From Cephalotus follicularis (Eukaryota > Streptophyta > Magnoliopsida > Oxalidales > Cephalotaceae): a stretch of 64,000 bases of DNA. Positions 42,576 to 55,858 of this stretch are shown here, piece after piece; position 1 is the first letter of the stretch, and each line of letters begins with the position of its first letter. A model generated the notes under the pieces. The model did not search any database. It saw only the letters and a program-made list of their open reading frames with translations, and had not been told where the DNA came from. The stretch is from positions 442,266 through 506,265 of the forward strand of contig BDDD01000053.1 of assembly GCA_001972305.1 (NCBI GenBank). Direction: 5' to 3'. Made by a program: the position numbers and the translations under genes.

Positions 42576-45500
42576 TGTAACACCCCCGATTCGGGATCGG
42601 TGTGTCACACAAAACTGAACTAAAAACATATTAAAGATCTTAATCTTAATCATCATCAATACGTGGTGGTTCTAAAAATCTGAAAACATGTATAAACATG
42701 AAACATAAACTGAATCTGAAACATAATCTGAAAACTTTGTCATCAATCAAAAATCACAATACTGTTTAGATAACTGGCCTATACACGACCATAACACTAC
42801 TAAGAACATAACCGGATCAAACTCCTAGATGATCCTCTGACATAGGGTAACTCTCTCATCACACTTGCCCATGCTGTCCCTGAAAACCTGCCGCATGGAA
42901 AACAAAAAAAAAACGCGGATGAGCAAACCTCAGTACAGATATAGAGTCATAAAACAGTTTACGAACAGTTTATGAAACAAATCAGTTACAAAACAACATA
43001 ATTACGAATCAAAACAGATGCGAATCACAGAACAGTTACGAAACAAAACTGAACAGTTACGAATCATAACAGAAAGAAACAAAACTGTATCCGAAACAAA
43101 GCAGTTTACCAAAACGAAACAGTATCCGAAACAAAACAATATCATGCTCAATACAGTATCTGAAACAAACACGATACGATACAACACATTTTACGAAACG
43201 AAACACTCTACGAAACATAATAGAACAATTTACGGAACAAAAGAAAGCAGTTTCTGAACAGTACGAAACAAACAGATTACGGAACGAAACAAAGCAGTAA
43301 ACGATAAACGGTAATTTGAAAGCAGTAAGATTTCAAAGTTAACTCCAAACAGAAATCTTAAGCAATAAATAATTTTAAACATTCTTTGAAATCACATTTG
43401 AACTTTCATAAAAATCAAATCCATAACTTTCAAAACGTATGACAAATCTTTCAAAATATAAGTTCCATACTGAGCCACATATCACATATCATAACACATA
43501 TGGCAAGGGAGTAGCTAATTCCACATGCCCACTAGAATTGAAGTGTACGGCACTACACATATCAATTCTCATAACATATCATATACCTGATCACACCTCA
43601 GATCACGTAACATATACTAGAATCGATTCATACGCCTCTATCACATAGCGGATCCATAAATCCACCTCATGGGATTTATTCATAACACTCAGAGATGCCG
43701 TAGACTAATCACACCGCTACGGAAGTGTCACGTCCCCGTGCCAGGCCCACAACGTGCCTATGGTACGCCCCATAGGTGGGTACAATACTCAGTTTTAATA
43801 ATTTAGAAAACATTGATTTATCAAAATCAATTTAAAATCACATAAAATATGCTTTCACAAAATATATCAGAAAACTGCTCACAACGGTATCATAACATAC
43901 ACTTCATAACATATCGTATCATTTCATATCATATGTATAAAGTCAGAATCATTTTAAAAATGTCAAACCAACTTCATTTTTGAAACATGTCGAAACCATA
44001 AAACATTATCAATTTCATAAACGAAGAAGCATAGCAAAACTGTTTTCAGTTCGAAATTCAGATAGCCAAGGAAACGAGAGAAATCCGTACATATCCATTA
44101 GGTAATAAAACGGGTTTTATTCAATCAAAAACCGATCAATGATAACCAAGAAAGGGAATCCATACTAAATACAGAATCTGAAATTATCTCAAATAAAATC
44201 AGAAGGATATCAAAGAAAGAAGGATATCCGTACTTCATTTACTAAAACAAAACCGAATTTATCCCAACAATGCTGAAGGAGATATCAACGAACGAAACAT
44301 CCATACAAAAATAAAACCAAATTCATTTAAACAAAACCGACAGAGAAATCCAAAGCAAAGAGAATCCGTAGGAGGGTATCAAAGAAAGAGTTATCCGTAC
44401 CTCATGCGATCACCAAAACAAGCTCAAGAATATATATCGAGACTTCTCTAGACTGCTCATCGGTTGTTGCAAATATCTAACAGAAATAAAATCGTTCTCA
44501 TAAGGACTTGAAATAAAATCAGACCTCAACTCATGGGTCATTGTACACCAATCATGACCATATAAGATAACAATAGGTTTAATACGTCCAATTCGTAGAA
44601 GTCTCATCTAAACATAATTTCGGATTCACTAAGGTAAGTCCAATTTGTCCAATTCATCCAATTCCAAATCATAATACTAGTTCAGCTCATAATATCGTAA
44701 AACGATTACATAAATACATAATTCAATCGAAAATAGAATTTAACGGAGTAGGGTTAAGAGTTTACCAAAAGCAGTCGAAACAGAGCACAGAGCCATAATC
44801 ACATCACAGAACCGGAACGGATCACACCTATGCGAAGAGCGGAGTCGGAAAACTGTCCGAAAACATGCCGCCAGAGATAGCCGCGCGTGGGCTCATGCGC
44901 CTCCGCTGGCCGGCGCGTGTCTGTCACGCGTCGCCGGTCAGTAGCCGTGAGGGTCCGATCTGGAGCGTTTGGGGTCGGGGATCACATATTCAGGGCGCGT
45001 TTACCATGAAACCGCCGCGTTTGGCCGGAACGAAGACATTTGACCGCGGTTGGACTTTGCGCCGATCTATTTTTCCGACGTCGCCAATGGTCGAGGCTGG
45101 TCGGGTTCACTTCCTCTCATCGCCAGGATACCGAATATGACCTTGGCTTGTCGTGCCGATCACCGGAGCGGGAGAATCGACGCCAAACAGATGCGGGAGA
45201 GAGAAAACGTCGCGCACGCCGAAGGAGATGTCGTCCGGCGTAGGGGTTGGGTCCGGTGGACTCAGGAGCTCGTGGGGGTTCGACCGGTGCCTTCACCGGT
45301 GCCATATTGGCACTGACGCCGGTGACAGCGGGTGAGAGGGGAGAGAGAACGGGAGAGACGGTGATGGTGGCGGGAGAGAAAGAGAGTGGGAGAGAGAAAG
45401 GGAGAGAAAACAAATTTTTAACATAAAATTAGGGTTTTTGATTATTAAAAATGCAGAAAATGGTTTTTAACAAATAAATAAAAAGCCAAAATTGTTTTAT

Positions 45501-45676
45501 TTATTCATAGACTTAATATCAAAACCCACTAGGCTAAGGCCAAAACCCGCTTAGTCTAGCCAAAAGCAAAACAAACCGAAAAATGGGCAGTCCACAAACC
45601 GAAAAAAATTGACAGCCCACACGAAACAAATTGAAAAGCCCGAAAAAAAATCTACACGAAAAAACGGGATATTACA
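42576..45676 (-). mobile_element. E: solo LTR in B, minus strand
   Basis: 3101 bp. On the plus strand it runs from TGTAACACCCCCGA to GGATATTACA, with exact ATTGA duplications (42571-42575 and 45677-45681). Shares with D and F the CCGC...GCGG hairpin (42891-42918) and the structured block around CCTATGG/CCATAGG (43757-43776). It has no GTCGAC palindrome cluster. The GC-rich stretch 44860-45320 gives overlapping frames on both strands that I do not accept as genes. Confidence 0.9.
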
Positions 45677-45681
45677 ATTGA

Positions 45682-46044
45682 GGAAGTGGACGTAGGCATT
45701 TTCCGTGCTGAACCACTATAAAAATGACTGTCTCATTCTTCTCTTTCTTTTATGTTGTATGTGTGAATGCATGAAGGCTATGTCCAAGTTGTTGTAGGTC
45801 AGGTCCTCTGCCGTGGAGGAAGAGGATAGGCAAGACCTTGGCGCGTGGCGCCAGTCCGCTGCAATGGGTAGCCGAGGCGCAGGTGGACATCCAGTCCTCT
45901 GCTATCGTGGTGTACTTGGGAAAAAATATATATAAAGGAGAAAATGAGAGAAGGAACTCTATATGACTAGTTTGTGCCATGGGTTATGGTTAAAGTCAAC
46001 TCAGTTTCTTGTAACAGCTCGGGTTTCGGGAGCGGGTCGTTACA
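45682..46044 (+). repeat. B LTR, last part
   Basis: Right of E. Starts GGAAGTGGACGTAGGC and ends GGGTCGTTACA before the CATGT duplication. Short frames on the minus strand are not supported. Confidence 0.7.
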
Positions 46045-47575
46045 CATGTCATGTGAGAGAGTGTTGACTCTAGATATTTAGCAAGATTAGAATGATGAAG
46101 AGCCAAGTGTCACCAAATTAGAGAAAGAGAATATCATCACATGGGCAACTAGAATGTTAGGTGGCATGATTTTATTGAAAGTCTTGGTGACTAATCCAAG
46201 GACACTTGCTCCCCAAGCTTCAATCACATGGGGAAATATCATCACATGGGCAACTACAATACTAGGTGGCATGATTTTAATGGAAAGGCTTGGTGACTAA
46301 TCCAAGGAGACTTGCACCTCAAGCTTCAATCATCCCATATATAATTGAGTTTTTCTGAATTCATTCAAGGAAAGAGAAGGAGATCAATCTCAAGGTAAGG
46401 AAAACTTATTCCTTCATTCTAAAGTGTTAAACAATTTCCCTGATTTTTCTACTATTATGTACCAACTTGTTTTAATCATATCTTTCTCGTTTCTTAATTA
46501 AATATCAAATGGTTGACTGTTTTAGAAACTAGAAGTGTCCTCTATAACTTTTACGTTTCATGTATTTCTAAATTCTGTTGATTTATGGACGAAATATTTT
46601 GTTGAAAGTTACTGCTCATTTTATGATTACATGCAGTACCAGCAACTTTAAAAATTCATTTCAGCTTCGTTACTCATCCAAAAATTATAAATTTTACCAT
46701 TATGAAATATTTGAGATGTTAGCTATAACTTTCATGTTTTATGTTTTCTCTGTAAATGAATGTTTCTATATGAAATATTAGTTTTAAAAATGTTGTACGA
46801 TCTTGTTTTATGAATATTTTGAGATGATCACTCAAAGTATTGAGAAATGATTTATGAACTACGAAAAGTTAACGAACTGAGATGAACAACTCTTGGATTG
46901 AGATCCAAAGAGAGATGATGAAGAGCGTAGAGTGCTCGCGGACATGCATGTGATGTAAGGATAGTAATCGGAGAGTGCACAATGCCCCAATGAAGCATGG
47001 TTCAGTTGGGTTCTTTGAGTTTATATAACCCCTCAGTTATTTGAAAAGTTTCTAATTCATGAGATATGATCAGAAAAAGAAAGAAATGGAAATAAAATAA
47101 AATAAAAATGGATTTGATGAAGTATTTATTATGTAAACCCTTACTGGGCTATTTGAGCTCATTCCTCTCAATGTTTTGTTTTATAAAAAAAAAATCCAGG
47201 AAAGGGTTGAACATGGAATTTCAAGCTTTAGAATGAGTTCGTAAAAGAAGTTTTTGAAGCAATTATGTGATGTAGAAATTGTTTTATGATGTAATAAGTC
47301 AATAATTCCGTTGTGCAATGTAATATGACAAGTTATGTAAAAATGTAAAGGCATTAGAAATGATTGTTATGGTATATGGTGTTTTCAAATGAGAGTATGA
47401 TGTTTTGAAGTTTAGTGTTCAAAGTTGTAAAACATATTTGAGGTTATGAGAAATTAATGAAAGATGTTAGCAATAAGCAAGATCGTTAAATGATTAAAGG
47501 TCACCCCCCCAGTAACGCACCGAATCCTCGAAGTTCACTTTGAGCATTTAGTGAACTCGGATCGGTGGCGTTACA
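46045..47575 (+). repeat. A 5' LTR, second part
   Basis: Resumes with CATGTCATGTGAG after B and ends GGTGGCGTTACA. Contains two copies of a unit of about 105 bp (46131-46340). AT-rich, non-coding; the conserved short ORF at 46578 is not a gene. Confidence 0.9.
46131..46340 (+). repeat. A 5' LTR tandem repeat, two copies
   Basis: Two units of about 105 bp, each starting ATATCATCACATGGGCAACT and ending near CCAAGCTTCAATCA. The 3' LTR has three. Confidence 0.88.
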
Positions 47576-47579
47576 AGTA

Positions 47580-47590
47580 TGGTATCAAAG
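47580..47590 (+). other. A primer binding site
   Basis: TGGTATCAAAG, 4 nt after the LTR: the initiator-Met type site with one change. Confidence 0.8.
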
Positions 47591-47657
47591 TATTGAATAT
47601 TGCTATATTTTGAGGATATAAATTGTGTGAAAATATTTGCTGATCTGATTTCTTTAG

Positions 47658-48008
47658 ATGTCATCAAAGAGTGAGTCAGATCCTTTGGAGACTAGTACAG
47701 GATTTTCTTGCTGTGGATCATCCGAGCCCTCGGGATGGAAATTACAGGATTTAATAACTAGGAATCAGGAACTTCATGAAGAGAAAGAAATTTTAAGAGG
47801 GATCATAGCGAAGAACCGAAAAGAATTTTATACTCGCATATATAAAATGGAAGAAGTGTATAGACATGAGTTAGCAAGAAAGGACGAATGCTTTAGAGAA
47901 GTTAAGTCAGGTCTGAAGGTTCTTTTGAGGTATATTTGGAGAGTCGATGGAATAGTTATTCGAGGGGTTAGAGAAAATTTGAGGATGCTGATAAGGTATA
48001 TTCTATAA
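47658..48008 (+). CDS. A leader ORF, 116 residues, function unknown
   Basis: An open frame between primer site and gag. It starts MSSKSESDPLETSTGFSCCG. The middle (LITRNQELHEEKEILRGIIA, then KMEEVYRHELARKDECFREV) is rich in Glu, Lys and Leu and looks like a short coiled coil. The C-terminus is basic with several Arg and Ile/Leu residues. I recognise no family. It lies 210 bp before the gag ATG and is in the position where chromoviruses normally have only a leader. It could be a captured or gag-derived segment, or a chance frame. Codon use was not tested. Confidence 0.4.
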   Translation: MSSKSESDPLETSTGFSCCGSSEPSGWKLQDLITRNQELHEEKEILRGIIAKNRKEFYTRIYKMEEVYRHELARKDECFREVKSGLKVLLRYIWRVDGIVIRGVRENLRMLIRYIL

Positions 48009-48219
48009 GAGATACCATATAACACTACGTCTAGCAACGAAGATTAGAGTAGCAATGAAGAAGCTTTATGTAAGAAATGTATAGTGAATGTAAGATATGT
48101 GCAAATAAGTGTAAATGTTAGTTTCCTTGTAAGGTATTGAGTATTAGAATTTAATTGTTTTGCTTAACCAATAAATAGAATTGTCTAAGGCTAAGAACTA
48201 ACTCGTAAGTATTAACTAG

Positions 48220-49280
48220 ATGGCTGACTTAAGACGAGGTCGCAGTCAAATAAGGAATGTACCAGTCAATGAAGAAAATAACTCTCTAACTATAGTATTA
48301 AGTCAGTTAGCCCAGGCTATTGCTAATAACAATGGTAATAATCATCAAATGCCTTTGGCGATGGGGCCAACTTTAGAACAGTTTGTGACGCAAAATCCGA
48401 AGACCTTTTCGAGAGCAGTAGATCCTATGGAAGCGGAAGCATGGATTCAAGGAAACGAAAAGATCTTTCGATCCTTGAATTGTATGGATCATCAGAAAGT
48501 GGAGTTCTCGATCTATAAGTTGGAGCGAGAAGCTGATCAGTGGTGGAAGATGATAGATAGAATAAAGACACATCAGGAGTTAGAAGAGATGACATGGGAA
48601 ATGTTTAAGGAAATATTTATGGATAAATATTTTGCTCAAACGGTGAAAGATAAGATGGAGGAAGATTCCTTCGATTGGAACAAGGTGAGTCCGAATCGGT
48701 AGCTCAATACGAGGCAAATTTTGCAAGGTTGTCTCGATACGCTACTCACATGGTGTCGACAGAGCAAAGAAGAGCGAATAGGTTTTGCAAGGGTTTAAAA
48801 CCAAACATTCAAAGGTTTTTGATAGCGCAGGATCTGCAAACCTACGAAGTGGTGTTGAAGGGTGCGTTGAGGATTGAAATCGATAACCAAAGATACCAGC
48901 AAAAACGAGTGGATCAAGGACAAGGGAAGAGGAAGATGGGTGAATCCTCTAATAATGATAACAAGAAAGGAAGGTCAGATGGGGGAAGAGACCTTAAACC
49001 TTGTCAACAGTGTGGAAAGATTCATCGTGGGGAGTGCCTGCAAGGACAGGGAGTTTATTTTAAGTGTGGGAAACCGGGACATCAAGCGAGAGAATGTAGG
49101 CAAGGACAGGGTCAAACTCAGAATCAACGACCCATCAAATGCTATAATTGCGGTCAAGACGGACATATGTCTAATCAATGCACTCAACCGAGGATGGGAG
49201 GACAAAGAGAAGATAAAGCCCAACAACCTAGAGCATCGGCAAGGACCTGTGCCATGACAGCTGAAGGTGTGGAAGATCCT
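48220..49280 (+). pseudogene. A gag remnant
   Basis: Starts MADLRRGRSQIRNVPVNEE. Gag domain landmarks are FVTQNPKTFSRAVDPME, AEAWIQGNEKIFRSLNC, KLEREADQWWKMID and ETYE-like EVVLKGALRIEID. A Lys/Gly-rich stretch and CCHC knuckles CFKCGKPGHQAREC-like (KCGKPGHQAREC) and CYNCGQDGHMSNQC follow. Gag would form the particle and bind RNA. Fossil. Distinct in sequence from the gags of W, Y and I. Confidence 0.9.
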
Positions 49281-49703
49281 AACGACGTCGTGACAGGTAC
49301 TTTTCCCGTATGCTCTAAAACAGCTCATGTATTGTTTGATACGGGAGCAACACATTCATTTGTGTCCTTATCATTTGTGCAATATTTAAGTACCCTGTCA
49401 CAAAATTTGGATATAAGTTTAGCAGTTGAAACACCTAGTGGTAACACCCTGATAGCTGATCAAGTATATAGATCATGTGAAATAAATCTTTGTGATAGGA
49501 AGATGCTGGTAGACCTAGTACCTCTAGCAATCCTAATTTTTGACATAATACTAGGCATGGATTGGCTTTCGGCGAATCATGCTAGTGTTGATTGTTTCAA
49601 GAAGGAAGTTAGGTTTACTATACCTGATCAACCTGAGTTTGTTTTCCGAAGCTCAGAAGGTAGTAAACCTCTAAGCTTCATACCGACAACTCAAGCTAAA
49701 TGA
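49281..49703 (+). pseudogene. A protease remnant
   Basis: Retropepsin-like domain with the active-site motif VLFDTGATHSFVS and the C-terminal segment DIILGMDWLSANHASVDC. It directly follows gag, as in the family's usual polyprotein. Confidence 0.9.
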
Positions 49704-51185
49704 TTATTGAGAAGCGGCTGTGAAGTTTATCTTGCTAATGTGGTGGATACCGAAAGGGAAAAGATTAAGATAGAAAATGTGCGCATTTTTAAGGAGTTTA
49801 CCGATGTATTCCCTGAAGATCTACCTGGTATGCCACCTAATCGAGATGTAGAGTTTGCAATTGACTTGGTACCCGCCAATTTCAAAGAGTCCTTACCGAA
49901 TGGGGCCAACCGAGTTGAAAGAGTTAGAATCAGTTGCAAGAGCTTTTGGATAAAGGATTCGTTTGATCGAGTGTATCACCATCGGGTGCACCGGTGTTGT
50001 TTGTAAAGAAGAAGGATGGCACGATGAGACTCTGTATCGATTACCGAGAATTAAATTGAGTTACCATCAAGAATAAGTATCCATTACCAAGGATCGATGA
50101 TTTGTTTAATCAGCTTAAGAATGCTCGATATTTCTCGAAGATTGATCTTTGATCAGGTTATCATCAAGTAAAGGTGAAGAAAGATGATATACCGAAAACT
50201 GCTTTTCGAACGAGATATGGTCATTACGGGTTTTTGGTAATGTCGTTTGGATTGACAAATGCTCCAGCTGCATTTATGAATTTGATTAATAGAGTATTCA
50301 ACAAATTTTTGGACCAGTTCATGATAGTTTTTATCGATGACATATTAGTGTACTCAAAAAGTCAAGAGGAGCATGAAGAGCATTTGACCAGTGTTCTGCA
50401 AACACTGAGGAGGGAACAATTTATGCTAAGTTTAGCAAGTGCCAATTTTGGATGGAGGAGGTATCCTTCTTGGGTAATGTAATTTCACGAGAAGGTATTT
50501 GAGTGGACCATGCAAAGACAAAGGCAATAAGAGAATGGCAAAGACCAACGTCAGTAGCAGAAATACGAAATTTCCTTGGATTGGCAGGCTACTACCGAAG
50601 GTTCATTGAAAATTTCTCTCATATCACGAACCCACTAACAAGGTTAACACAGAAGAATGTTAAGTTCAAATGGTCTGATCAATGCGAAGAGAGTTTCTTG
50701 AATTGAAGGAGAGATTGATGAACGCACCAATACTAGCTTTACCATCTGAATCAGAAAGTTTTGTGGTATATAGCGATGCTTCTCGCAAAGGACTTGCTTG
50801 CGTATTGATGCAACAAGGGAAAGTGATTGCTTATGCTTCCAGACAACTTAAGGTGCACGAACAGAATTATCCTACTCACGACCTTGAATTGGCTGAGGTT
50901 ATTTTCGCACTAAAGATTTGGCGACACTATCTATATGGGGAAAAGTGCAAAATTTTCACGGATCATAAAAGTCTCAAGTATATTTTTACTCAGAAGGAGC
51001 TAAATATGAGGCAAAGAAGATGGTTTGAACTACTTAAGGATTATGACTGCACAATTCAGTATCATCCAGGAAAAGCGAATGTCGTTGGATATTTTAAGCC
51101 GCAAGAGCATGGGAAATTTGACGACGATGATTACTGCACGAGAGGATTTATTAAGGGATTTCCAAAGATTGAGCCTGGAAGTTAG
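49704..51185 (+). pseudogene. A reverse transcriptase and RNase H remnant
   Basis: RT begins with IFKEFTDVFPEDLPGMPPN. It contains FLVMSFGLTNAPAAFMNLIN and the catalytic segment FMIVFIDDILVYSKS (FIDD box), then FLGLAGYYRRFIENFSHIT. RNase H follows with [36 protein letters not shown] and [20 protein letters not shown]. The domain order RT-RNase H-integrase defines Ty3/Gypsy. Broken fossil. Confidence 0.92.
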
Positions 51186-52365
51186 AAAGCAAGGAGAATG
51201 AGCATACCTATCTCAAGTCATAGCTCGACCATCTTTAGTGGAAAGAATTAAGCTATGTCAAGGTGACAATTCGGAGCTTAAGGAGATAGGGGATGAGGTG
51301 CGGAATGGAAAAGTGTCACGTTTTAGCTTTGGGAGATGACGGTGTGTTGAGATTTGATTCAAGATTGTGCGTCCCATCCAATGCGAATTTGAAGGAGGAA
51401 GTAATGACGGAAGTACATAGTTCAAATTTTTCAGTCCACCCCAGAAGTACTAAGATGTATAGGGATTTGTGACACCTATATTGGTGGAATAACATGAAAA
51501 GATAGATTACGGACTTTGTGTCAAGATGTCTGGTTTGCCAACAGGTTAAAGTTGAGCATTAGTTGCCAAAAGGGACTTTACAATCGCTTCATATACCTGA
51601 GTGGAAATGGGAGCACATTAGCATGGATTTTGTATCCGGACTTCCGAAGACAGCTAAAGGGAATAATGCTATATGGGTAATCGTGGATCGATTGACGAAA
51701 TCTGCTCATTTCCTACCGATTAAAGATAGTGACTGTTTGTGTCAATTGGCTAGGATATGTGAGCAAGAAGTGATCATGTTATATGGCATACTTGTATCCA
51801 TTGTTTCAGATCGAGATCTGCGTTACACATCCCGATTTTGGAAAAGTCTACAACAAGCTCTGGGTACAAGATTGAATTTTAGCATGGCTTTCCACCCGCA
51901 GACCGATGGAATATCAGAGCGGACTATTCAAACATTGGAAGACATGCTAAGAGCATACGTTATAGATTTCCAAAGGAATTAGGAGCAGCATGTGACTCTT
52001 ATTGAATTCGCCTATAATAATAGCTTCCAAGCTAGTATACAGAGGGCACCTTTTGAAGCACTTTATGGATGGAGGTGTCGGACGACAATCTATTGGGAGG
52101 AAGTAGGAGAAAGGAAGTTATTAGGACCAGACATGGTACAAATAACTACGAAAAAAGTAAGGCTAATTCAAAAATGTCTATTAGCAGCCCAAAGTGGACA
52201 AAGAGCTATGCAGATAAGAGACGAAGGGAGTTACAGTTGAAGTGGGAGATCATGTTTTCTTAAAGGTATCACCTTGGAAAGGAGTAATGAGATTTGGCAA
52301 AAAGGGAAAGCTTAGTTCGCGATACATTGGACCATTTGAAATTCTGGAAAGAATTAGGGAGGTTG
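51186..52365 (+). pseudogene. A integrase remnant, left of F
   Basis: The zinc-binding region is degraded (about 51400-51560). The catalytic core shows ISMDFVSGLPKTAKGNNAIW, VDRLTKSAHFLPI, VSIVSDRDLRYTSRFW and FHPQTDGISERTIQTLEDML, covering the D, D and E residues. The C-terminal GPFEILERIREV segment reaches the GGTTG duplication of F. Confidence 0.9.
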
Positions 52366-55300
52366 TGTAACACCCCCGAACTGTGGGAGTCGTTACCGTT
52401 TCCTAATCCAAAACTAAACATAACATATACATATATATCAAAGTTTGCCATTATCTTTTATTCAAATGGGTGATGGTCTAAACATAACATTCATAGCATA
52501 TCTGATTCTAACATTCATAATCTAAAACATAGTCTGAAACTTTATTCATAATCTGAAAGTTTAAACATAAACCAAAAGCTAAAACATAATCCAAAGTCAT
52601 GAACTAAAAGGCATAACATTGTTTAAAAAGGGTCCTAACATGACCATCAAATAACTAATCATAACCGGACCAATCCCCTAGATGATCCTTAGACATAGTC
52701 GACATCTCGCTCATCACACATTGCCCGGATGCTATCCCAGAATACCTGTCGCATGGAAAACAAAAACGTGGCTGAGCAAACCTCAGTACGGATATAGAAT
52801 CATAAAACATAAAACAATACTTTAAAGGATAGAAAATACCTGAACCTTAAAATATCACATATCTCATGTATACAGTAATTCAACATTATTTCAGAAAATG
52901 AAGGGAAATAGTCACATAAACAATTCTATCAATTCCAAAACCGATATTCGTATTTCAAAACATTGAACAATTTTCAAATCGATATATGAAGACAAAATCT
53001 GAATTTCAAAGCATAATCAAAGTTTCAATGCCAATCGAAATTCCCATAACAGTATCCAAAACAATATTCAAAATTTCTTTAACATTATCCGAGTTAAAGA
53101 TTTCAAAACAAAAACTTCTTCGATTCCATAATCTCATCACGGAGATCCAAAACAAATAACAGAGACTCATCCGATTCCATAATCTCATTACCTAGATCCA
53201 AAGTACATACACATATGCATAAGTGCAATGAGTTCATGAGGCCCACATGCCAAACTGAAAGACGTGTACGACATTACACAGTCAATCCCCAGAATCCATA
53301 ACATATCACATAACATATAACTATAGTCGACTCATACGCCTCTATCATACATAGTGGATCCATAAATCCACCTCATGGGATTTATTCATAACATAGAGAG
53401 ATGCCATAGACTAATCACACCGCTACGGAAGTGTCATGTCCCCGTGTCAGGCCTACGACAAGCCTATGGTACCTCCATGGTAGGAAATATCTTTGTATAT
53501 CCTTATTCAAAGTTAACATACTTCATATGGTAAAAGTCATATTCATTTAATATACTTCGATACAAAAGTCATGTTCACTATCAAAATCATTATACTTTCA
53601 TAATCAGAAAATCATCTTATTTATTTTCACCATAAAAGACGATTGCATAACAATTGCGTAAACATTTCAGAGTCAAAATATAAAGCCAGCTAATATTCAT
53701 TTTCACAAAAATATCATACCGACTTTATTTTTAAACATATCAAAATATGGAGCAAAACGGAGTTCATAAAATCGAAGATAACATATTCATAAAGCTGAAT
53801 TTATTATGATCAGAATCAGAACGATGGTCAAAGAACGAAAGTATCCGCACATTTCATTAAAACAAAACAGATTCAATTCAGAGAAAACCGAATGTTAACC
53901 AAAACGAATAATCCATATTTTGTTCACAAAATAGAACTGAATTTATACCCTAATAAAATCAGTAAGAATGTATTAAGAAATGAAAATTCGTACTTAAAAA
54001 CATACTCACAAATTTATTTCAATAGAACCAATAGAGGGACCAAGGAAAGGAAAATTCATACTGGATACCAAAATATGAAATTATCTCAAATAAAATCAGA
54101 AAGATAGCCAAGAAAAAAGGACATTCGTACCTTAAGCGATCACAGAAATAACTTATGAGTTGATCAACAATTTTAAATGCCCCTCGAAGCACAAAAATAT
54201 AAAAGATACAATTCATTCATATAAGAATTCAAAAACCACTCCCGAACATCAAACAACAATTTAACAGTGTCTAAAACAGACTCCAAATCATTAGAAGAAC
54301 AAACGAATAACAAAACTTGAAACCAGAAATTTACTGGACAAAATCAGCCGACTGTTACTAATCCAGTCGATTGTTTGGGGCATGGCAGTCGACTGTATCA
54401 CATGGCCAACTGACTACACAAGCAAAACAGCAGCCAGTCGATTGGTATAGGGGTCCAATCGACTGTGCAAGGTAACCAGCCGATTGTTTCTTAAGACAGC
54501 TGACTACTCAAAGCGCAACAACCGACTGTTCATAGAAATAGTCGACTGTACTGGGCGACAGAAAACAAAACATGGTAGTTCAATGCAATTTTTTTTGCTA
54601 TCAAAACTCCAATGTTACAATACCAGAAGATCATAAACACTTAAATAAGACTTATGTGACATAATAGTTGCATTTAAACACAGAAAATCATGCAATGGTG
54701 ATCTTACTTTAAGGAGAAGCAAATTCTAATTCATTGCATACTTAGTCATATGGCCAATTTACTGTCCAAATTTCTAACCATTGATTATTAACACCTGATT
54801 ACAGCCTATATAAGACACCTCAGGACTTGCAAGCAGTCTCAAAAACAATAACAAAATATGCATGGCAGGAATCAAAATTGAATTCTATCAGTTTATGCAT
54901 ACAAACAAAATCATAACAAAACAGGATAGCCATCCATAACTTAAACCATGATGCACAAAGGAAAACAAACATGATTTCGTGAAACAAATAAGAACAAAAC
55001 AGATTCCAAGCTTTGCAGATTCGGCTACCAGTCTCAAGAAAATAGTGGAGGCATAAACAATAAGCAATAGCATACATAATAGGAAAATAAGAGGCAATAT
55101 CGGCTTGGATAAGGTAAGAAAACAGAATTTGGGTAGGATAAGGAATTGGGCAGTGATTTTCGGTAGAGATAGGGAGAAAAAGAGAGGGAATCAATGACAA
55201 TAAGGTAAAGAGAGATATTCATACGGGAGAGGGAGAGGAAAGCTTAAGGAAAAAAAAAACTTTTAACCAAAATAAAAGGATTTTATGTTCCAATTAAAAC

Positions 55301-55547
55301 AATTTTGCCATATTACATTATTTTATTTCCAAATACCACACTTTTATCACATTCTTATTTAAAACTAATAAAATACAAAACAATTAATTTTACTTTTCCC
55401 ATAATCATTATTCCAACAATCATCAAAAGCCCAAAGAACATATTATATAGCCCAAAACACAAGAGCCCAAAAGAAAATAGGCCAACATAATATAACAAAT
55501 TAAATTAAATGTCCGAAAATATGCACATGAATAAGCGGGGTATTATA
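52366..55547 (-). mobile_element. F: solo LTR in A pol, minus strand
   Basis: 3182 bp, TGTAACACCCCCGA to GGGGTATTATA, with exact GGTTG duplications (52361-52365 and 55548-55552). Same group as D, E and I. Palindrome cluster at 54345-54550. AT-rich elsewhere, no coding; the frames near 54820-55220 overlap on the minus strand and show no domain. Confidence 0.92.
54345..54550 (-). repeat. F palindrome cluster (CAGTCGACTG type)
   Basis: Cores near 54347, 54366, 54388, 54405, 54437, 54458, 54479, 54499, 54521 and 54541. Most steps 19-22. More copies than D or I, in the same order where they align. Confidence 0.85.
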
Positions 55548-55857
55548 GGTTGCGTATAGGCTTGCGTTGATACCAAATCTCTCTCATGTGCACAATGTAT
55601 TCAATGTGTTTCTACTTCGGAAATATATGGCCAACCCATCTCATGTTATGAGAGTTGAAACGATACAAGTGCATAAAGACTTATCATATGACGAGCAACC
55701 AGTAAGAATTTTGGATTATAAAGAGAAAATTCTGCGGACCAAGACAATTCCATTAGTGAAAGTTTTATGGCGAAATCATGGAGTTAAAAAGGCTACTTGG
55801 GAATTGGAAGAAATGATGAGACAAGAATATCCTCATCTTTTTGAATCTGCAGTGTAG
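55548..55857 (+). pseudogene. A chromodomain remnant, right of F
   Basis: Resumes after F with NLSHVHNVFNVFLLRKYM, then LSYDEQPVRILDYKEKILRT, IPLVKVLWRNHGVKKATWEL and EYPHLFE. This is the classic Tekay-type chromodomain end of plant chromovirus integrase. Confidence 0.92.
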
Positions 55858-55858
55858 C

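Larger units (their letters stand above)
29110..46044 (+). mobile_element. B: solo LTR in the A 5' LTR, itself split by D and E
   Basis: TGTAATACCCAGG to GGGTCGTTACA, flanked by exact CATGT duplications (29105-29109 and 46045-46049). B itself comprises 29110-31711, 42058-42575 and 45682-46044, about 3.5 kb, with no pol or primer site, hence a solo LTR, probably Gypsy. It is rich in tandem repeats (27-bp and 36-bp units, an 83-bp duplication) and in TCCTCGG words. Orientation inferred as plus from the TGTAAT start only. Confidence 0.8.

Noticed and set aside
44865-45413. GC-rich overlapping frames on both strands
   Set aside because: Lies within solo LTR E; high GC removes stops, and frames conflict with each other.
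46578-46781. 67-residue frame also present at 56761-56964
   Set aside because: Both are in the two LTRs of A; AT-rich, no domain.
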